From Sesamum alatum (Eukaryota > Streptophyta > Magnoliopsida > Lamiales > Pedaliaceae): a stretch of DNA of 64,000 bases. The stretch is from NCBI GenBank assembly GCA_034509735.1, contig JACGWO010000011.1:17583573-17647572 (forward strand), in the 5' to 3' direction. Position 1 is the first letter of the stretch. Each line of letters begins with the position of its first letter. Under the pieces are notes generated by a model. The model saw only the letters and a program-made list of their open reading frames with translations, was not told where the DNA came from and made no database searches. Below are positions 45,101-60,100 of the stretch, one piece after another. Made by a program: the position numbers and the translations under genes.

Positions 45101-48100
45101 ATGGTCATCGACTAATTGCACGATCATACGTATGCCCCTTTCATCAAAATGCCTTGAAGATGGAGCTGAATTTGGTTTGGCGAGGATGACTTTGATTTTC
45201 AACAAGTTCATGGAGCATGCTTCTAAAATGATACTATTTCTGAAGTCAATTTTACAGGTAATTTCTGTTTTAAGTGGCGAAAATAAAGTTAATATGGAGA
45301 TGCATGTGGCTGAAGCAAAAAGTTGGAATAATTTGAAGATTTGAAAATTAGCTTAAAAAAATGTGTTTGTGTAAGCAAAGTCTGCAGTTCAATGGATAAA
45401 ACTTTTATATAGATTTATTTCCTTCATGAGGATCAAGGATTTTTATATGAAACTGATGTCAATGCAAATTATTGGTACATGTGGTTTGTTTCAAAAAGCA
45501 TCAGTGAGTGGTTATCGAAGGTTTTAAGTTTCCAGAATGGTATGTTCAAGTAGTCTGTTTGAAGATAAATTAGTCACTAAAAGAAGCAGGCCAATCTTTA
45601 CTCCAATGTAGAGCATCATTAAGCCCCATCTGCACATGACTCCAGTGAGTCTGTTGCCTCTATCAATTGTCGTGTTCACTGTTTATTGAAGGAGCCTCTG
45701 CTTTTATCTTATACCTTAAAGTTCAGTGGCTAACATTAAGCAACATTATACTTAGGGTGAAAGTAGTATCTGACACTATGGATAAGTTGTGTAAATCTTT
45801 TACCTTTTCTTCTTTCCAGTTGGGTCAAGGTATTTTGACAACTTTGGGTGACATAAACAGGTAGGCTGACCGCATCAGAGGTCAGAAGGGCTTATCAGTC
45901 CTTCCAGTTAATTAAATGTAAAAATGAGCTCTTTAAAAGAAGTAAAAAAAGAAACTTTAGGGGGTTTAAAAAGTTGAGTCATCAGCTATGCCTTCTGAAA
46001 TGCCAAGTTTTTCAGCTCTGTGACTGTGTACTCCAGAACATTCATAAGTCAACCCTGTCTTTGTAATCTAATGCAGACTAGCACACAGGTGTAAGATGAG
46101 GACCCAACACAATTTTGTAAACAGGAGATGCCACATTTTAGAGAAAGAATAAATTTATCTATAATTTTTGTGTTTCTATGTATGCATTTTCACTAAAGTA
46201 GATATCTGTACATCTCATGTCAATTCTTACAGATATATATATGCGCATGTGAGTATGTAATACCAATCCATATTGAGATGTTCATTACTATATAAACCTC
46301 TGAACTGCCTTGGATGATAAGCATCCATCTTTGGTTTTGATTTTTGGATAGTTCTGACCTCCCTGAAGTATTGATGTTAAAGTTTTGATCTGCTTGTCCA
46401 TTTGACAAAATATACGTATCAGTTTAAAGGCGTTATTCTGGAGCTAGTATCATATTAGACAGTCTGATTTGGAAATCTTAAATGTAAAAGGGGCTTATGA
46501 GAGTGGATCCTTAAGGTTGCAACATTTCGCTCAAAGTAAATTAAGTACTTACATACTATTTTTTATTGGCTGTTGAATTATGTGAATTTTAGTGGACTAG
46601 GAAATTTTAAACTGTGAAGCACATAAAGTTTTACATGTTGAGATGCGAGATTGCCACACTTACATAATTTACTTAAGTACCAATTGATTAGCAAGGTTAC
46701 TTGGACTATTTAAAAGGGATTATGTGATTGATCAATTTTATTGGGTAAATATAGCTAAAATAATGTAATATGTAAGCAAGCAGCATAAAATGGATACTTT
46801 GACCATTAAAAACAAATCGCGTGAATAATCAATTATTAAGTAAGTTATTATGGTAAGAATAGTGTGACATGTAAAACAAACAGCAGAATAATTGATAGCT
46901 AGAGGACACTAAAATTGTAAACTACATACTTTAGTTATAACTTGAAGTTTATTGCTTAACCATTCTGTACATATCAAATATATTTTCGCCTTCTACAAAT
47001 AAGTGAAAAACCCATTGCAGCATTAAAAACTGAATATTAGAAATGTTGCATGTAAAGGATAATTAAATACATGAAGGTTTTATTTATCAATAATAAAGCT
47101 GTATAAGAAATTTATGATATTGGCGTAATGATCAACAGGCATTACCATAATGAATCACATAAATACAAGAAAAATACTATATCCTAACATTAAAAGTTTA
47201 AAACTTGCACTGAGATCTTGCAATTTTAATTTAGAAAAGATAGTCGCCACAACGGAAAGAAGGCCAAGAGCGTTTTGGTTGTGATTTTGGCTTTGTTTTT
47301 CTGCTGGATTTTGAAGCAAAAATCAAATTTGTAAAACCAAGTGGAAACTGAAGTGGATGTTAGCATAATCATATCTACTTTTCTTCACCATTTATCATTT
47401 TGATGAGTTACTAACTTCAGTAATCCCTTGTTTTTAAATGTGTAAAAGTTGGTCTGCTGTATAAGTTGGAAGATTTTCCTACTCTGTTATCCTATATCCC
47501 TGAATAATAATGCTTGTATATTTTTCTAGTATTTGCATTTGTTTGTTACTTAAGGTAGAATTTGAATAGAAAGATATATTTTGTGAGGAATGTTTCATGA
47601 GTTAAAACATACAGTTAGGTAATTTTATTATTGGAAGATGATGTAGAGGAATCCAACACAATGAAACATTAATTTAACGTTAAATTATATAACTATTACA
47701 GTAATAACTAGTACTTTTACTTGTTAACTATTAATTAGTTTCTCAAATTTGGTTTTATAATACATCAAGATCAAAATAACAATTACAATTATTGTCTTTA
47801 TCCTCTGACCTTGTTGAGTGAAGAGATCATTTTTATGTTAGATTCTTATACAACAACTAGACTAATTTGATCGATAATTTCACTAAGACTGAGTAGCCAA
47901 AATAAGTACTTCCAGATTTCTTCAAGACTCTGAATATTAAGTAATTTGGAAAACTGACAAGATTTTCAGTTTATTTAGTGAGAAGAAAAATATGTATTCT
48001 GCATTATTTGCTGATTAATACTCTACTATACAGGTATCTTTGTTAACATGGGAAGATGGGAGCCCGCAACCAGGCCTTGATTATTCAATTAATATTGATC

Positions 48101-51100
48101 CTTTGTCTGCTGTTGTTAGAAATCCTTTCTCAGAGAAGAAGTGGAAGAAATTCCAACTATCAAGCATATTTGGCAGCTCTACTGCTGCAATAAAATTGCA
48201 TGTCCTGGACTTGAACGTGGATCAGGGTGGAACTAGATTTGTTGATCGATGGCTAGTGGTGCTCAGCATGGGTTCTGGTCAAACAAGAAATATGGCACTG
48301 GATAGGTATGTGAGGGAATGAGGCAAATAATAATTCTATTTTTACTAAAATATGACTATTCAAACATGTATTAAGTTCAGCTATTTTGCCGATGTGCATG
48401 TGACAGCAAAAATTAAGCTTTCTTAATGAGTGTCTGAACAAACTGTGGAAGACAATTAAGTATTGACTAACAACGTGTTGCTTGATTGCATCTTTGTTTA
48501 CCTATCTGCTTTCCATTTGACTCTTGCGCCTTGATTGATTTTACTAACACTATTCTTCTGAAATGTTGAACATAAGGAAACTATTGAGTTTGGAAAATGA
48601 ACATTTTGTGCGATTCTGACCTTTAAGGCCTTTTAGCATGAAGTGTTCGCCATAGGAACGCATGTCTATTTTCTATTAAGGAGACAGCAGACCTTTTTAA
48701 CATCACTTACTGCCATAACTTTTTCTGCTGTAGAGATGCTTGTTTATTTTAGTGTCTGTTGTGACTGTGTGGCTCGATTTTGGTGAAATATGAGATGCCT
48801 CCATGGGATCTTGTTTTTTTCCTATTGTCACATCATATATCTGAATTGCTAATTTTTCATTCTACTTTCAATGATCAAACATGATTTTTTCAGATTTCTT
48901 GTGTTATCTTATAATAGGATTATTCTTTTAAAGGTATATGTTCTGTTTGCATGACAAGTCTTGACATCTACACTTCTAAATATTTTATCTATGGGATTTG
49001 AGTCTACTGAATGCCTGGAGAGTTGATTAGTAAATCAAAGCGTCCATCTGGATCGGTTAAAGTTATCTTTTGACTAAAACTAGGATAATATATTGTAGAA
49101 CCGAGCAGATATATAGAAGTAGTCAAAGGCTAGGGCTTTATATGTTCCTAAAACATTCTTTGAATATCTGAACCACGGTTGGTAATTCAGCAGGCCTCGT
49201 GTCATGCAACTGCTGACTTCAGAGACATAGCAAGCTGGTGATTTTTGAACTCTTGTGGATCTTTCTCAAAATTAATACTTTCTCTTGCACAATAGTTATG
49301 TTAACAGACTAATATTCTTTCGTATGCGCAGGCGGTATCTTGCGTACAACCTGACACCTGTTGCTGGAGTTGCTGCACATATATCACGAAATGGCCATCC
49401 TGCTGAAAATCATGCATCAAACACCATCATGTCCCCTCTTCCTTTATCAAGCATTATAAACATACCAGTGACTGTGGTGGGATCTTTCCTTGTGCGCCAT
49501 AATCGGGGTCGCTATCTTTTTAGATGCCAAGATAGCGAAGGTGCAATGGAGTTACGATCTGATGCTGGAAGTCAGTTAATAGAAGCTTGGAACAGAGAAC
49601 TGATGTCTTGTGTTTGTGACTCTTATATTAAATTGATCCTTGAGATGCAAAAGTTACAGAGAGAACCACTGACTTCTGTTCTTGAGCCAAATTTATGTCG
49701 TTCAGTTAGTGCAATTTTGAGTGCTTACAGGGATGAAATATACTCATTTTGGCCTAGATCGGGCTGTAATGCCCTGGTCAAGCAACCTATAGATGATAAA
49801 GATGGTAAAGATTCAACTTCCATGAAGCCTCTTAAGGCTGACTGGGAATGTCTAATTGAACAAGTAATAAGGCCATTGTATGCCCGTCTTGTTGAGCTTC
49901 CTGTTTGGAAGCTTTATTCTGGAAGTTTAGTTAAGGCTACAGATGGTATGTTTCTTTCACAGCCTGGGAGTGGAGTAGGTGACAACTTGCTACCAGCAAC
50001 TGTTTGTGCTTTTGTCAAGGAACATTATCCTGTTTTTTCAGTCCCATGGGAACTAGTTACAGAAATTCAGGCTGTGGGTGTTGCAGTAAGAGAAATCAAG
50101 CCTAGGATGGTCCGTGACCTTCTTCGAGCTTCTTCATCATTTATGGGTAGTTGGTCTATTGATACCTATATAGACGTCCTTGAATACTGCTTATCTGATA
50201 TCCAGCTTGCTGGGTCATCTGGATCCAATGAACTCCCAAGGGACTCTACTCCTGACTTTGGTTCTTTAAGCAAAGATGAAGATAGCCATTCCTTTGCTTT
50301 ATCAGCTGCGGAGTCGCGCAGGCGTGGCATCTCTTCGCCTGCTTCAGTCAGTTCTGGAGGAGATGCTATTGACATGATGACAACCTTAGGGAAGGCTCTA
50401 TTTTATTTTGGTCGGGGAGTTGTGGAAGATATAAGCAGGGCAGGAGGATCTTTGTCTTACAGGCAGCATTCGATTGGAATTACCAGTTATGAGCCTTTTG
50501 GCTTCCGTACCAGTGAGGAGGAGAAGGTTTTTCACATAGCTTCTGACATCAAAGGCTTACCCTTTCCCACTGCAAAAAATAGTCTGGTCAAATTGGGTTT
50601 TGCTGAAGTATGGGTTGGAAACAAAGAAGAACAATCTCTGATTACCTCTTTAGCAGGAAAATTCATCCATCCAGAAGTGCTGGAGAGACCAGTCCTGCAA
50701 AATATTTTTTCCAATTGCTATATTCAATCGTTCCTGAAACTCCAAGCTTTCTCTCTTCGCTTGCTTGCTAGCCACATGAGATTTGTTTTTCATGAAAACT
50801 GGGCAAATCATGTAATTAACTCGAAAAATGCTCCCTGGTTTTCATGGGAGAAAAGTGGAAGCTCTGGTAGTGAAGCAGGTCCTTCTTCTGAGTGGATTAG
50901 ACTTTTCTGGAAGATTTTCAGCGCCTCATCAGAAGAAATTTCTCTATTTTCTGATTGGCCCCTTATTCCTGCTTTTCTTGGTCGCCCAATCTTATGTCGC
51001 GTGAAAGAACGTCATCTTGTCTTTGTTCCTCCCCCCATTAGGGATTTGGATTCCATTAATGCTAATTCTGAAGTGGGTGTGTCTGAAGTTAGTCAATCTG

Positions 51101-54100
51101 AGCTTTCTTCAGAGTCTCGTGAGGTTCAAGCATACTTGATCTCCTTTAAAGTTATACAAGAAAAGTATCCTTGGTTGTTTTCATTGCTTAATCAGTACAA
51201 TATTCCTGTTTTTGATGTTAATTACATGGATTGTGCTTTTCCATCGAAGTGTTTGCCAGCAGATGGGCAGTCATTAGGGCAAATCATTGCGTCCAAGCTT
51301 GTAGCGGCTAAACAAGCTGGATATTTTCCTCAACTTTCGTCCTTTTCATTTTCAGACCGGGACCAGCTCTTCAGTTTATTTGCTTCTGATTTCTCTTCCC
51401 ATAGCTCTGGTTATGGGAGAGAAGAACTTGAAGTGCTACGTGATCTTCCTATTTATAGAACAGTTCTCGGGACATATACCCAATTGGAAAGTCAGGATGT
51501 TTGCATGATCTCTTCAAACACATTCCTCAAGCCATCTGATAGTAGATGTCTTTCTTACTCCACCAATTCTACTGAAATTTCTTTACTTCGAGCCCTTGGA
51601 ATCCCTGAATTGCATGATCAACAGATTCTTGTAAAATTTGGATTGCCTGGATTTGAACATAAACCTCAACTTGAGCAGGAGGATATCTTGATATACCTGT
51701 GCACGAACTGGAAAGATCTCCAATTGGATTCATCTGTGATTGAGGTGCTTAAAGATACTAACTTTGTCCGAACAGCTGATGAACAGTCTGAAAAACTGTG
51801 TAAACCGAAAGATCTATTTGACCCTGGTGATGCTTTATTGACGTCTGTATTTTCTGGAGTGAGGAGCAAATTCCCAGGAGAGAGATTCATTGCTGATACA
51901 TGGCTTCAGATTTTGAGGAAAACGGGTCTCAGAACTTCGGCTGAAGCAGATGTTATTCTTGAGTGTGCTAGGAGAGTAGAATATCTTGGTGGTGAATGTA
52001 TGAAGCAGGTGGGGATTCTTGATGAACTGAACGTTTGGAATTCACAGAATGAAGTATCCTTTGAAGTTTGGGTGTTGGCTGAAACTTTGGTCAAAACAAT
52101 TTTCTCTAACTTTGCTGTACTTTATGGAAACAACTTCTGCAATGTCCTAGGCAAGATTGCTTGTGTTCCTGCTGAAAAGGGATTTCCAAACATAGGTGGC
52201 AGAAGAAGTGGGAACAGAGTGCTTTGTTCCTATGCTGAAGCTATAGTGATGAAGGATTGGCCTCTTGCATGGAGCTGTGCACCGATACTTTCAGTACAGA
52301 GTGTCGTACCCCCGGAGTATGCTTGGGGACCTCTGCATTTGTCAAGTCCGCCAGCCTTTTCAACTGTACTCAAGCACCTTCAGGTAAGGCTACATTTTGA
52401 TATTTTGGTTTGAAGCTTCGACACACTTTAAATTGGCATATGATACATACTCTACAGGTTATTGGAAGAAATGGTGGTGAGGACACTCTTGCTCATTGGC
52501 CTGCTGTATCAGGTATCAAGACCATCGATGAAGCTTCCCTTGAGGTGTTGAAGTATCTGGACAAAGTCTGGGGCTCCCTCTCTTCTTCAGGTAATCTAGT
52601 TTTGTGTTAAGACTTCCAGGTAGATGTTAATTATGCATGTGAGTGTATGACGAGCATGACTCTTCTCCTCTTTTTTTTTTTTTTTTTTTCTTTTTCAGTT
52701 TAGTTTTATGGAATCTTGTAAGCAGTTATCATTTTAGGTCTTTGTTATTTCAGGGAACTAGTGAAGACTTGATTGCTGTCCTTTTACTTTCTTGATGTTT
52801 TAGAATTATTCACTGTCCGAATATATTTCTAGCTTAGAGATATTTCTGTGGTTTTACTAATTTGTCACGAGCATACCTTGAATGCCCTTAAAAAGAGATA
52901 ACATTTCACATATTTGTTTTTAGATACCTGCTAAATCTATTCCGTGCAGTCTATGGGCATTGTATGTGTTAAAATGTTCATTTGATTATTGTTTCTGTCC
53001 CAATTAATTTAGTATGTTCACCTCAAATTTATTGATAGGATCGGGGTTTAATCCTATATCAAACATAAAGGAAATTTATTCTACAAAAATTAATATAGAT
53101 ATAGTGGGCCGTGTATGTTTTCTAGGATTGATTTCTTATATGGCAACTAATAGTTCGCTGGTGTAAGACAATATGAGAAGGAAAAAATGATAGATCTTTT
53201 TATCAAGCATGTGACAGATTTCTGTATTTGTGATGAATATAAGTTAAGCTTGTTGTATTATATCATTATATCCTTGTATATTCTTCCTTCTTTTTAATAA
53301 CCTTCCTAACATCCAGTATACATGGGCCTGCAGTTTGCCAAACCACCATGAAACTAGGGCCAATATAGGTTGCGTGGTTAGCTATTTAGAGAGTTGGAAA
53401 AATTATTATTCCTTATACTTGGCCTAGTTAGGAACATTCCTCCAGGGATGTTTCAGGATCCTAATCTGTCAATATTCCTCCTGTTGTATTGAAAATAGAT
53501 AAGCATTTGACCCTCTTTTTCTGTGTGGAAGATGCAAAGACTTTCCGTCAGTTAAATCAGTAGTCAACCCTTGAGACATATCTATTAAGTTTATTTTCCG
53601 GTGTTCTAACTCTTCCTTTGTATTTTTCTTCTTCTTCTGTCTCCCATTATCTAATTCCCTTGTTTTTCACTAAGAAAATTATTATCTGTAAGTCAAAATT
53701 TGAGGCAGGTGTTTGGATCTATTCCGCCACTTCACAGGTTATCTGTATTAATAATTGGCGATATCTTATTCTCTTCTAGAGTCAATGTTTTGATTGCTAG
53801 GCTTTGAATGCCAGTACTTGTTAATTTTGTTTCCTAATTGGTCTAGTTTATTATGTTTCTAGATTATAGGTAAGAAAGGACAGATGGAACACTAAAAAAG
53901 CACATTAGTGATTTTGATGCCACATTGTCATGATTGTACCTGGCACGCGTCCAACTAGTTATGGTCATTAGTGAGCATGGGATAGAGCACAATGTTGCTT
54001 GTTTGATTGTCTCTAAAACTTTTCCATGAAAATCTCCAAATTTTATAGTCAGAGAAATGAGGATGTAGAACCACGTCTAGTGAGGTTAATGTTAATACAT

Positions 54101-57100
54101 GGGAGATCGTGCTTGACTTAGGTGCTCATGTAATTTCATATCTTATTCAAGATTTTTAATAGCTAGAAAATTAGGTCCATCAAGTTAGTTCTGTTGTTGG
54201 GACTGACTTGACTAGTGTAATTACTTCACTCGTGGGAGGATGGCCAAATAAGTGATGTGAACTAATTGCACTGTCTGTGCTCTGGTGAGGCAAACATCAG
54301 GACTTTGAGTATGTGCAAGATATTTGATTTTTGTAAATTTTATTTGCTTTCTTTGCTTTTTGATTTAGTCAAGTTTCCGTAATCATTATTGCTGCACTGT
54401 CAGACATAACAAAGCTGCAGCAAGTGGCCTTCTTGCCGGCCGCTAATGGTACTCGTTTGGTGAAGGCAAACTCTCTTTTTGCTCGTTTGACAGTAAATCT
54501 GTCTCCATTTGCATTTGAGCTCCCTTCTGCATATCTCCCTTATGTGAAGATTCTTGGAGATTTGGGCCTTCAGGAATCACTATCTGTTGCGTCTGCAAGG
54601 AATCTTCTATCGGATCTGCAAAGACTTTGTGGTTATCAGCATCTAAATCCAAATGAATTCCGCGCTGTTGTTGAAATTTTACATTTTATTTGTGATGAGA
54701 AGAACAGTTCGAGCATCTCCAACTGGGATTCTGAAGCAATAGTTCCTGATGATGGCTGCAGGCTAGTCCATGCAAAATCATGTGTATATATAGATTCTCG
54801 TGGTTCACATTATGTCAAATATATCGATACTTCCAGGCTGAGATTTGTTCACCAAGATCTTTCTGAGAGAGTGTGTGAGGCCCTTGGTATCAAAAAGCTC
54901 TCTGATGTCGTGAAAGAGGTAGTCAACTTCCTAGAAGTTTTAACTTTCATACATTTGTGAATTATAGAAAGTATAAATCTCACCTATGATATTGGATTTC
55001 ACTTATTCGTAGGAACTGGACCACAGCGAAGGTTTATGCAATCTGGAACATATTGGTTCTGTTTCACTTGCTGCCATTAGACAAAAGTTAATGAGCGAAT
55101 CATTTCAAGCAGCAGTCTGCAGAGTATTGACTAGCATAGTTAGCACCAATCCTGTATTGGGTATGCCAGTCATGGAGAAGGTCCAAAAATCATTGGTGTC
55201 TATTGCAGAAAAATTGAAGTTTGTCCAATGTCTATACACTCGTTTCTTGTTGCTTCCAAAATCACTGAACATTACCCGTATTGCCAGGAACTCCATTCTT
55301 CCTGAGTGGGAGGACATATCCAAAAATAGGGCCCTTTACTTCATAGATCAGCCAAAAACTTGCATCTTAATTGCTGAACCACCAAAGTACATAGCAGTTA
55401 CTGATGTAATTGCTGCTGCAGTAAGTCAAATTTTGGACTCACCAGTCCCATTACCAATCGGATCTCTGTTTCTTTGTCCTGAGTACACTGAGACTGTACT
55501 CCTTGATGTGCTGAAACTTTGTTCTTACACAAGAGACACTGAGTTCGGCGGTGGAACTGACACTTTGCTAGGCAAGGAGATCTTGCCCCATGATGCTATT
55601 CAAGTGCAATTCCACCCTTTAAGACCTTTCTATAAAGGAGAGATAGTGGCTTGGAGGTCTTCAAATGGAGAAAGGTTGAAGTACGGCAGGGTTCCAGAGA
55701 ATGTTAAGCCATCGGCAGGGCAACCACTTTATAGATTTATGTTGGAAATTTCACCAGGAACGACTGAGCTTGTTCTTTCCTCAAACATTTTCTCATTCAA
55801 GAATATTTTGTATGGCAATGAAGATTCAGCGGCTACCACACTGGAGGGAGATAATGTGGTCAATGAAAACACAAGACCTGAAACTTCTGGAGGGGTCAGG
55901 TCGAGGCCCTCTCAGGTATTTTTCTTGTTAACCTGTTTTATTGGTACTGTGATAAGTTTCTTAATCCATAACTTTGAGCTATTCTGAGCGGAACTAATGT
56001 GAAGTGTTGTGAGTGCTGCTGTAGAGTATTAGCATCTATTATGTGTAATATGTCAATCCCAATTGGTATTCTTTATTCATCGAATAACAATAAAATCTGC
56101 TGGTACTCAAAAGGAGGGAAAAGGTAAAAGAAAAAAAAAAAAAAGAGGTTACTCAATCCAGCCTCGTAAGAAAAGGAAACAAAGAGGTCGTGAATCCAGT
56201 CCTGTAGAATTCATCCGACCACTAGAGCATTTTCGGTCCAAAATCTATAGAAGTCACTGTTTCATCATGAAACTTTCCTCATTGTATTGGCTAATCGTTC
56301 TAACATAGATTTAAATTAACCTGCTCTGTCAGAATGCAAAGGGATGGAGAATGTGTCCTTTCTAGGTCTGAGTTTGAAGACATGAATGCTCTCAACCGCA
56401 ATTACCTTCTTTATTCCTTGGAAATTCACAAAAGTAAACATAGACTAAGAAATAATACCTCTACCCACTGAAAATTTGCTTCTAGGGCTTAGTTTTGTGG
56501 TTGGTTCTTGTTATGATTAAGGATCTAAGAAGTGGATGTGTATTATCAAAATTGTTTCTATAAAGCTTTTGATTATCTTTAACATTTATAACACAAAATT
56601 GTTTTCTATCTTAATATTTTTTATAAATATATTTTCATTTCTAAATTTTCAAAATTAATTGATTTTAAGCTAATTGTTAGTTGTTCCATAACTAACTTAA
56701 ATTGAATAAACCCTTATTCTAAAAAATAATTATATTTTGTATCATGATTATGTAAATTATATTCAATATAGACTATATATGTATTTTAAATTTGATTATT
56801 TGTTGTATTATCGTATATAATATTCTTCAGCGTCTTACTTCAGCGCATGTCATCTTATTTGGGGGGTGGGGTGGACAGGGCATTAGATGGTGTATTTTGG
56901 TTTCAAATTGCAGTTTAAATTATATATTTTAAATTTGGTTCCATAATATTTTATTGACATTGATCAAATTGATCCTTTTCTTTTGCTATTTAAGTAGAAT
57001 ATCTAATACTTGCAACGTTGTTTTCCTATAATTACATCTAAGTATAGTATGAGGTATTAGGGCTACTCAATAGTTTTTTGGTTTATAACTAATTTTTATT

Positions 57101-60100
57101 GTTACTTAAAAACTTCATTTTACTAAATGTATGGATGTCTTTTTTTTATAAATAGGAATAAATAGTTGTAGATTCACACTTTTATATATAAAATATAGAA
57201 TATAGATTATAGATTTAACAATACCTTTGTAGCAAACCTATAACTCCAATTTCCCATTTTGGACATTCCAAAATAAGGTCCCATCTCTTAAAATGGAAAC
57301 TCTTTTTTCGTAAAAAATCCTTTCATTCAAGGAATGATGCAGCATATTGAATCATCAGACGCTACTTTAAGGGTGATCATTTAATATATAATAATATTTT
57401 ATTTTATAGCCTGATAAGAACTTTGGATTCAAAAGCTTTATTTTGGGAGAGGGGGTTCACTTAAACATGCACAAACTTTTGCTACTTTTTTGTTAAGGTT
57501 GACTTTCATAATCCTTTTATTACTTCTTTTGAGGTTGGAAGAAAAGTTCTCGATTTTTTCTCTGACACTTTTTCTCCATATATTTCTTTGTTGAAAGTGA
57601 TGCGATTGACATAGCAAATAGTATAACAGGCTTTTCTGGAATGGTGCAGCCAAAGTGATTAGGAGCATTCACAGGAACTACTTGCACCTAATTTTACACT
57701 AACGCTGTGGAAAAGCTATCACTCCTATTTTCCTTTATGGACATATTTCATAAAAGAGGAACTCCTTTTTGCCAAAATTTCCACTCATTTCAAGTAATGA
57801 TGGGATGGCATGGATTCTCAAACCACTACTTTAAGGGCAATAATGTAAACATACACTAAATCTTGCAATTCTTGTCAGAAATTTGTAATAAAATCCAGTG
57901 GGAGTTTTGATATTGGGGAGGGACTAAAAAGTAATTCAAAAAGTATTTGAATTTCTAAATGAGGTGATATTTATTCTCTCTTAGCCTTACAATTCATATC
58001 AATTACTGAAATACTTCATGCCACAAATTGAATGATCCCATTACTTTCTAGCATGTTGACAAATAATTCTAATTCCCTAAAATGAAAATATTCTTTTCAA
58101 AAGTAACATTCTAAAACAATGATGTTGTGCCGCAAATTCTCCACCATTCAACTTGTAAACAACTATTAAGAACCCACAAATTTGAAGTCTTCCTTGAACT
58201 TCATGCTAATTCAAGTCGGGAAGTTTAATATGGACGGAGCTACTACTGTAATGTGTCTTTGTTGTTTTATGAATTGTTGATTAAATTTTAAGATGACATT
58301 AACATTCAAAGTTTTTCATGTGATACTTGTGTCCCAACTTGTACCCATTTTGAATGGGAACACAGCTCTAAGTAAGTGAAAAGGTGAAGTATCTTAACTT
58401 CTACCTTAAAAAGCAGTGTTTAGAGTTGATTGTATCATATCATTACTTTAAGTACGATGGTACACTTGAAAGGAAATGGCAACTTGTACACAACATTTAA
58501 TTTGAGATGGAGGAATTAAAGTATCTTCAGTGTAAATGTCTCCAATAATTTCACAAAAGAGAATCAGTTTGAAATATAAACTTCTCTAATAAAAAACTTA
58601 TTACTTCCATGTTTAATTCACTCTTTGTTAACATATGGAGATGAATTGTACAAAAACATAAAAATGATTTAAATAAATTAAAATGCAGTACAGTCTTGAC
58701 TATATCGCATAGGCATTTGACTATTAGGTCATATGCGTGCATGACGTTGGTTCTTCAATGGGTAAATAAACCTTTGAATAGCAACCAAATAGTACAATGT
58801 AGTTGAAGTTCTTTGCATCTGAAAGCCGTCAGTACTGCACCTTAAATCATTTGTTGTACTTCCGGGGCTTGTTACCGTTCTGGATGAAATAAAATGGATA
58901 GAATATTCCTTGAGTTGAAACCAAAAAGTACACTGTAGAATTGTTTTGTAGTCCTTTGCAACTGAAAGTCTTTAGCGCTGCACCTTAAATCATTTCGTGT
59001 ACTACTTGTACTTCCAGGGCTTGTACCTTTTTGGATGAGATGAATTGTGACAGACATGGATGAAGGATGTGATGATTTTATCTAGTAACATGTTTACCTC
59101 ATATGATCATTCAAACGATATTAGAGCATCTTTTCATATTGTTTTTACTTGCATGGATTAGAAGATGAGATAGAGAGTGTAGTGCCCAAGCACTCGCGGT
59201 CAAAATTCTTCTTTCCTTTCTTATGTCATGTTTCCTTTTCGCTTCTACTTTTCTTCTTCAGGTTACTTCTCTCTTGCTTCTATTTTGCTCTTAATTTCTT
59301 TTTTTTTTTTTTTGTTAATGTTTCTTAGTTTTCCTGTTTCGTCTTATCTTCTTCACTTTCTTCTCTGTGTCATTTAGCCACTCTTTATTATTCATTCTCT
59401 CTTACACCACCACCACCTAAGCAACTTTCGTGCTCAACAGCTGCCCAGCAGTACCACCAACGACCCCGTCTTTGCATGTTTATTTCTTTTCTTTTTTCTC
59501 TTTTGATTTCCTTTTTTTCTTTTCCCCTTTGTCCCCTTCTATCATTTTTTCTCAATTTTCTTATCTCATCTGAAACACAGTGGAGCTGCTGCCACTGCCC
59601 TGCTTCCAACCTTCTTTTAATTTTATTTCTCTTTATGTTTTCCTTGTTTCATTTCTCTTGTAACCAGGAAGAGCTGCAATTTGACTTTGGATTCAATTAC
59701 TGCATTTAGAAAATAATGAGAGAAACACAAATAGCAGTGACATATGCAGTAATTCTTTTTTATCTTCAGTAATTTTGAAGGAAATGCAAGAAAAGTGAGT
59801 GGAGATTATTTGATCTCAGACAGTATTAGGTTTGGTGGATATGTATTTTCGTGTACTGCAAGGACAAAGATAATTTTTTAATTATAGCAACTTCTCTTTT
59901 TTTCTTTATTCCCCCTGTTTTCTTGGCTGACTTGATTGATGAATCAACCTTAGAGGGCAAGATTCTTTATCAAAAAGTTTGCTGCTTCATGCCCGCTTTG
60001 AGAAGAAGTATATGCTTCATTCCTTCAAATTGACAATGGAATGGGTCTGATAAGATAGTATATCACTTCAATCAATGGATGTAAACAAGCTCCCATTGTT

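Noticed and set aside
56063..56308. Lys-rich 81-codon frame in intron 11
   Set aside because: Caused by a poly-A run; no homologue recognised and it lies within a spliced intron.
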